Shown piece after piece: positions 30,566 to 31,893 of a DNA stretch of 31,893 bases. Positions within the stretch are counted from its first letter, which is position 1. The number at the start of each line of letters is the position of its first letter. Where the stretch lies: NCBI GenBank assembly GCA_964562375.1, contig CAZLSW010000033.1:1-31893 (forward strand). Reading direction: 5' to 3'. The notes below the pieces were generated by a model. It saw only the letters and a program-made list of their open reading frames with translations. It ran no database searches and was not told the origin of the DNA. This DNA comes from JAJPXC01 sp964562375 (lineage in GTDB: Bacteria > Bacteroidota > Bacteroidia > Bacteroidales > Muribaculaceae). The translations under genes were made by a program, and so were the position numbers.

Positions 30566-31839
30566 TCACTCCGATACCTGCAAGTGATAGGCCATAGGGC
30601 TTGAGCCATCGGCCGGGGAAATTACCAGCAGATAGGTGGAGCTGGGTGTGAGATTCTTGAAGGAAACTGTGGTAGCGATCGCCTTGCTTCGGGAGATTAA
30701 CGCCCCGTTAAGCGCATAGAGGGTAGCATTGTCGCCTGAGCGCAGTCCGCTCGCGGTAATCGTGCCGTTACCGTCAAGCGACACATAGTAGGGCGATCCG
30801 TCTTCGGGTGTTAGCTCCACTCCAACGTTCACGTTGGCCACCACGGGAATCGCCAGCGAATGCGTTACCTCAATAGAGGTGTTCTCCCGCAAGTTGGTGA
30901 GATTGATTACGTTGTCCTCGGTAGCGGCCGTTGTGCCGTTAACCTTCACTGCCACTTCCCAATTCTCGTCGATCGGAGAGCATTGTACGCAGGCCGACGT
31001 GCCGATGGATTGCTCGCTGCTCGACTGGAACATGGGGGTAATCAAGATCTCCTCGGGGGTTGTGACCACGCTTTGCACCGATTGGGACACTGTAATGTAT
31101 TGTGTAATGGCCGAGGATCGGAAGTCGACACGCCATTCCGAGTTTTTGTATTCCAGGGCAGACAGCATTTCAGCGTCAATCACCAAATGATAATCCTCGC
31201 CGGGAGTAAGAGCCAAAGGAGCGTAGAGCTCGTCGGTGAAATCGGCCCACACTCGTGTCACGTCACCCGGGAGAGTGAACACCTGGCGTGAAGCCACCTT
31301 CTCATCCCCTTGGTAGAGGTCAATGGAAGCTCCCGGAGAGGCCTCAAGCGGGCAACCGGCGTAGAAAGCCACCAACCCTATCTCTCCCACTTCCGACCCC
31401 GGATTAATTGAACAGCCAAGGGGTGCGGCCATCGCCTCCTGAGCAGTCTTGTCGGCTACAATATCGCCAAGTTCCTGGGACAACTGCTCATCCATAAAAG
31501 CCGTTCTCGATTGTATATGGCTTATGATATAATCCTGGCCAAAAGCTACATCGCCTTTTACTCCCATCGGAAATTGATAGATTTGCTTCTCTCCAGCTTG
31601 AGTGAGATAAGAGGATTGTTGATTGACTATTGCTATCAGGTCTTCTACACCTCCTTGAGCCTTGAAATCATACCAGAGTTGTGCAAGCTGTTTTCGGAAA
31701 GTGTCGGAATCCCATAACTCTTCGGCATAATGAGGCGCTGGAGAGCAGGGGAAAAGTAGGGCGTCTTCCTCGCGTTGAAACGAGGCGCTGAAATCCCAAA
31801 GCGGCCCAAAATACCACTTCTGGTCCTCCCCCTTATCCT
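30566..31839 (-). CDS. CotH-like secreted protein, C-terminal part only (5' end interrupted)
   Basis: The visible 424 residues begin DKGEDQKWYFGPLWDFSASFQ, the conserved GP.WDF end of the CotH kinase-like fold, then about 100 helical residues (LWYDFKAQGGVEDLI). Beta-rich domains follow (IDLYQGDEKVASRQVF and VWADFTDELYAPLALTPGEDYHLVI). The last segment (TITASGLRSGDNATLYALNGALISRSK to YHLQVSE) resembles a secretion-type C-terminal domain of Bacteroidota surface proteins, at low confidence. The N-terminal signal and kinase core are missing. The ATG at 31858 that would start the open frame is in the intron-like sequence, and TAG lies two codons before it. Confidence 0.75.
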
Positions 31840-31893
31840 GTTCGCCCGACATGGGCATAATCTAACGGGTGAAAGTCCCCAACGCGGCCTAAT
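31840..31893 (+). mobile_element. Probable group II intron, 5' end, antisense in the CotH-like gene
   Basis: From G31840 the plus strand reads GTTCGCCCGACATGGGC, then ATAATCTAACGGGTGAAAGTCCCC. A 5' boundary close to GUGYG (here GTTCG), the GCCC-GACAT-GGGC hairpin and the GGG-TGAAAGT-CCC element are typical of the start of bacterial group II introns. The coding match of the CotH gene stops just where this begins. Only 54 bases are visible and the reverse-transcriptase ORF would lie beyond the edge, so the class and identity remain inferences from known patterns. Confidence 0.55.

Noticed and set aside
31840..31858. N-terminal residues MPMSGEQ as the true start of the CotH-like protein
   Set aside because: These codons fall in the intron-like sequence, and the family fold needs several hundred residues before the GPLWDF motif.

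Overview
The window looks like chromosomal DNA from the order Bacteroidales, plausibly Muribaculaceae; the family is a guess. The evidence is repeated promoters of the Bacteroidota form TAnnTTTG with an upstream TTG, weak Shine-Dalgarno sequences, a DUF6377-type membrane regulator, a two-AAA+ ClpC, a GDP-fucose pair (gmd-fcl), a queuine transglycosylase without the usual zinc cysteines, and a CotH-like secreted protein. Most of the window is fairly GC-rich. By eye, the stretch from about 22.96 to 26.6 kb is more AT-rich and uses more A/T-ending codons.

Layout. 1-0.65 kb: heptanucleotide arrays and a UmuD-like gene that has lost its catalytic Ser and Lys. 0.65-1.03 kb: a gene-free stretch with a candidate MITE-like element. 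1.03-6.85 kb (all minus strand): ClC transporter, hisS, DUF6377 regulator, lpxB. 6.96-13.49 kb (all plus strand): clpC, cca, a U32/RlhA-like RNA hydroxylation protein and queC, so protein quality control followed by tRNA/rRNA maturation and modification. 13.48-20.62 kb (minus strand): a surface-glycan run read as M3 peptidase, acyltransferase, GT2, HAD hydrolase, gmd and fcl. 20.7-22.9 kb (plus strand): tgt and an LptF/LptG-family permease, divergent from the M3 peptidase across a symmetric promoter pair. 22.96-26.11 kb: an atypical two-gene cassette, a RecQ helicase fused to a ComF-like phosphoribosyltransferase, then a variant DprA. 26.18-26.9 kb: a RelB/DinJ-type antitoxin with a frameshifted PIN toxin. 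26.98-30.43 kb (minus strand): exonuclease III, PAP2 phosphatase and an LTA-synthase-like enzyme. 30.57-31.84 kb: the C-terminal part of a CotH-like secreted protein, apparently interrupted at the window edge by the 5' end of a group II intron.

The strongest candidates for something undescribed are the RecQ-PRTase/DprA cassette, whose PRTase reading frame breaks inside an AT dinucleotide run at the PRPP-loop motif; the UmuD-like protein lacking its autoprotease dyad; and a recurrent intergenic element made of 7-bp arrays plus GGAGGAAA octamers, in which the array supplies the stop codon of the neighbouring gene.
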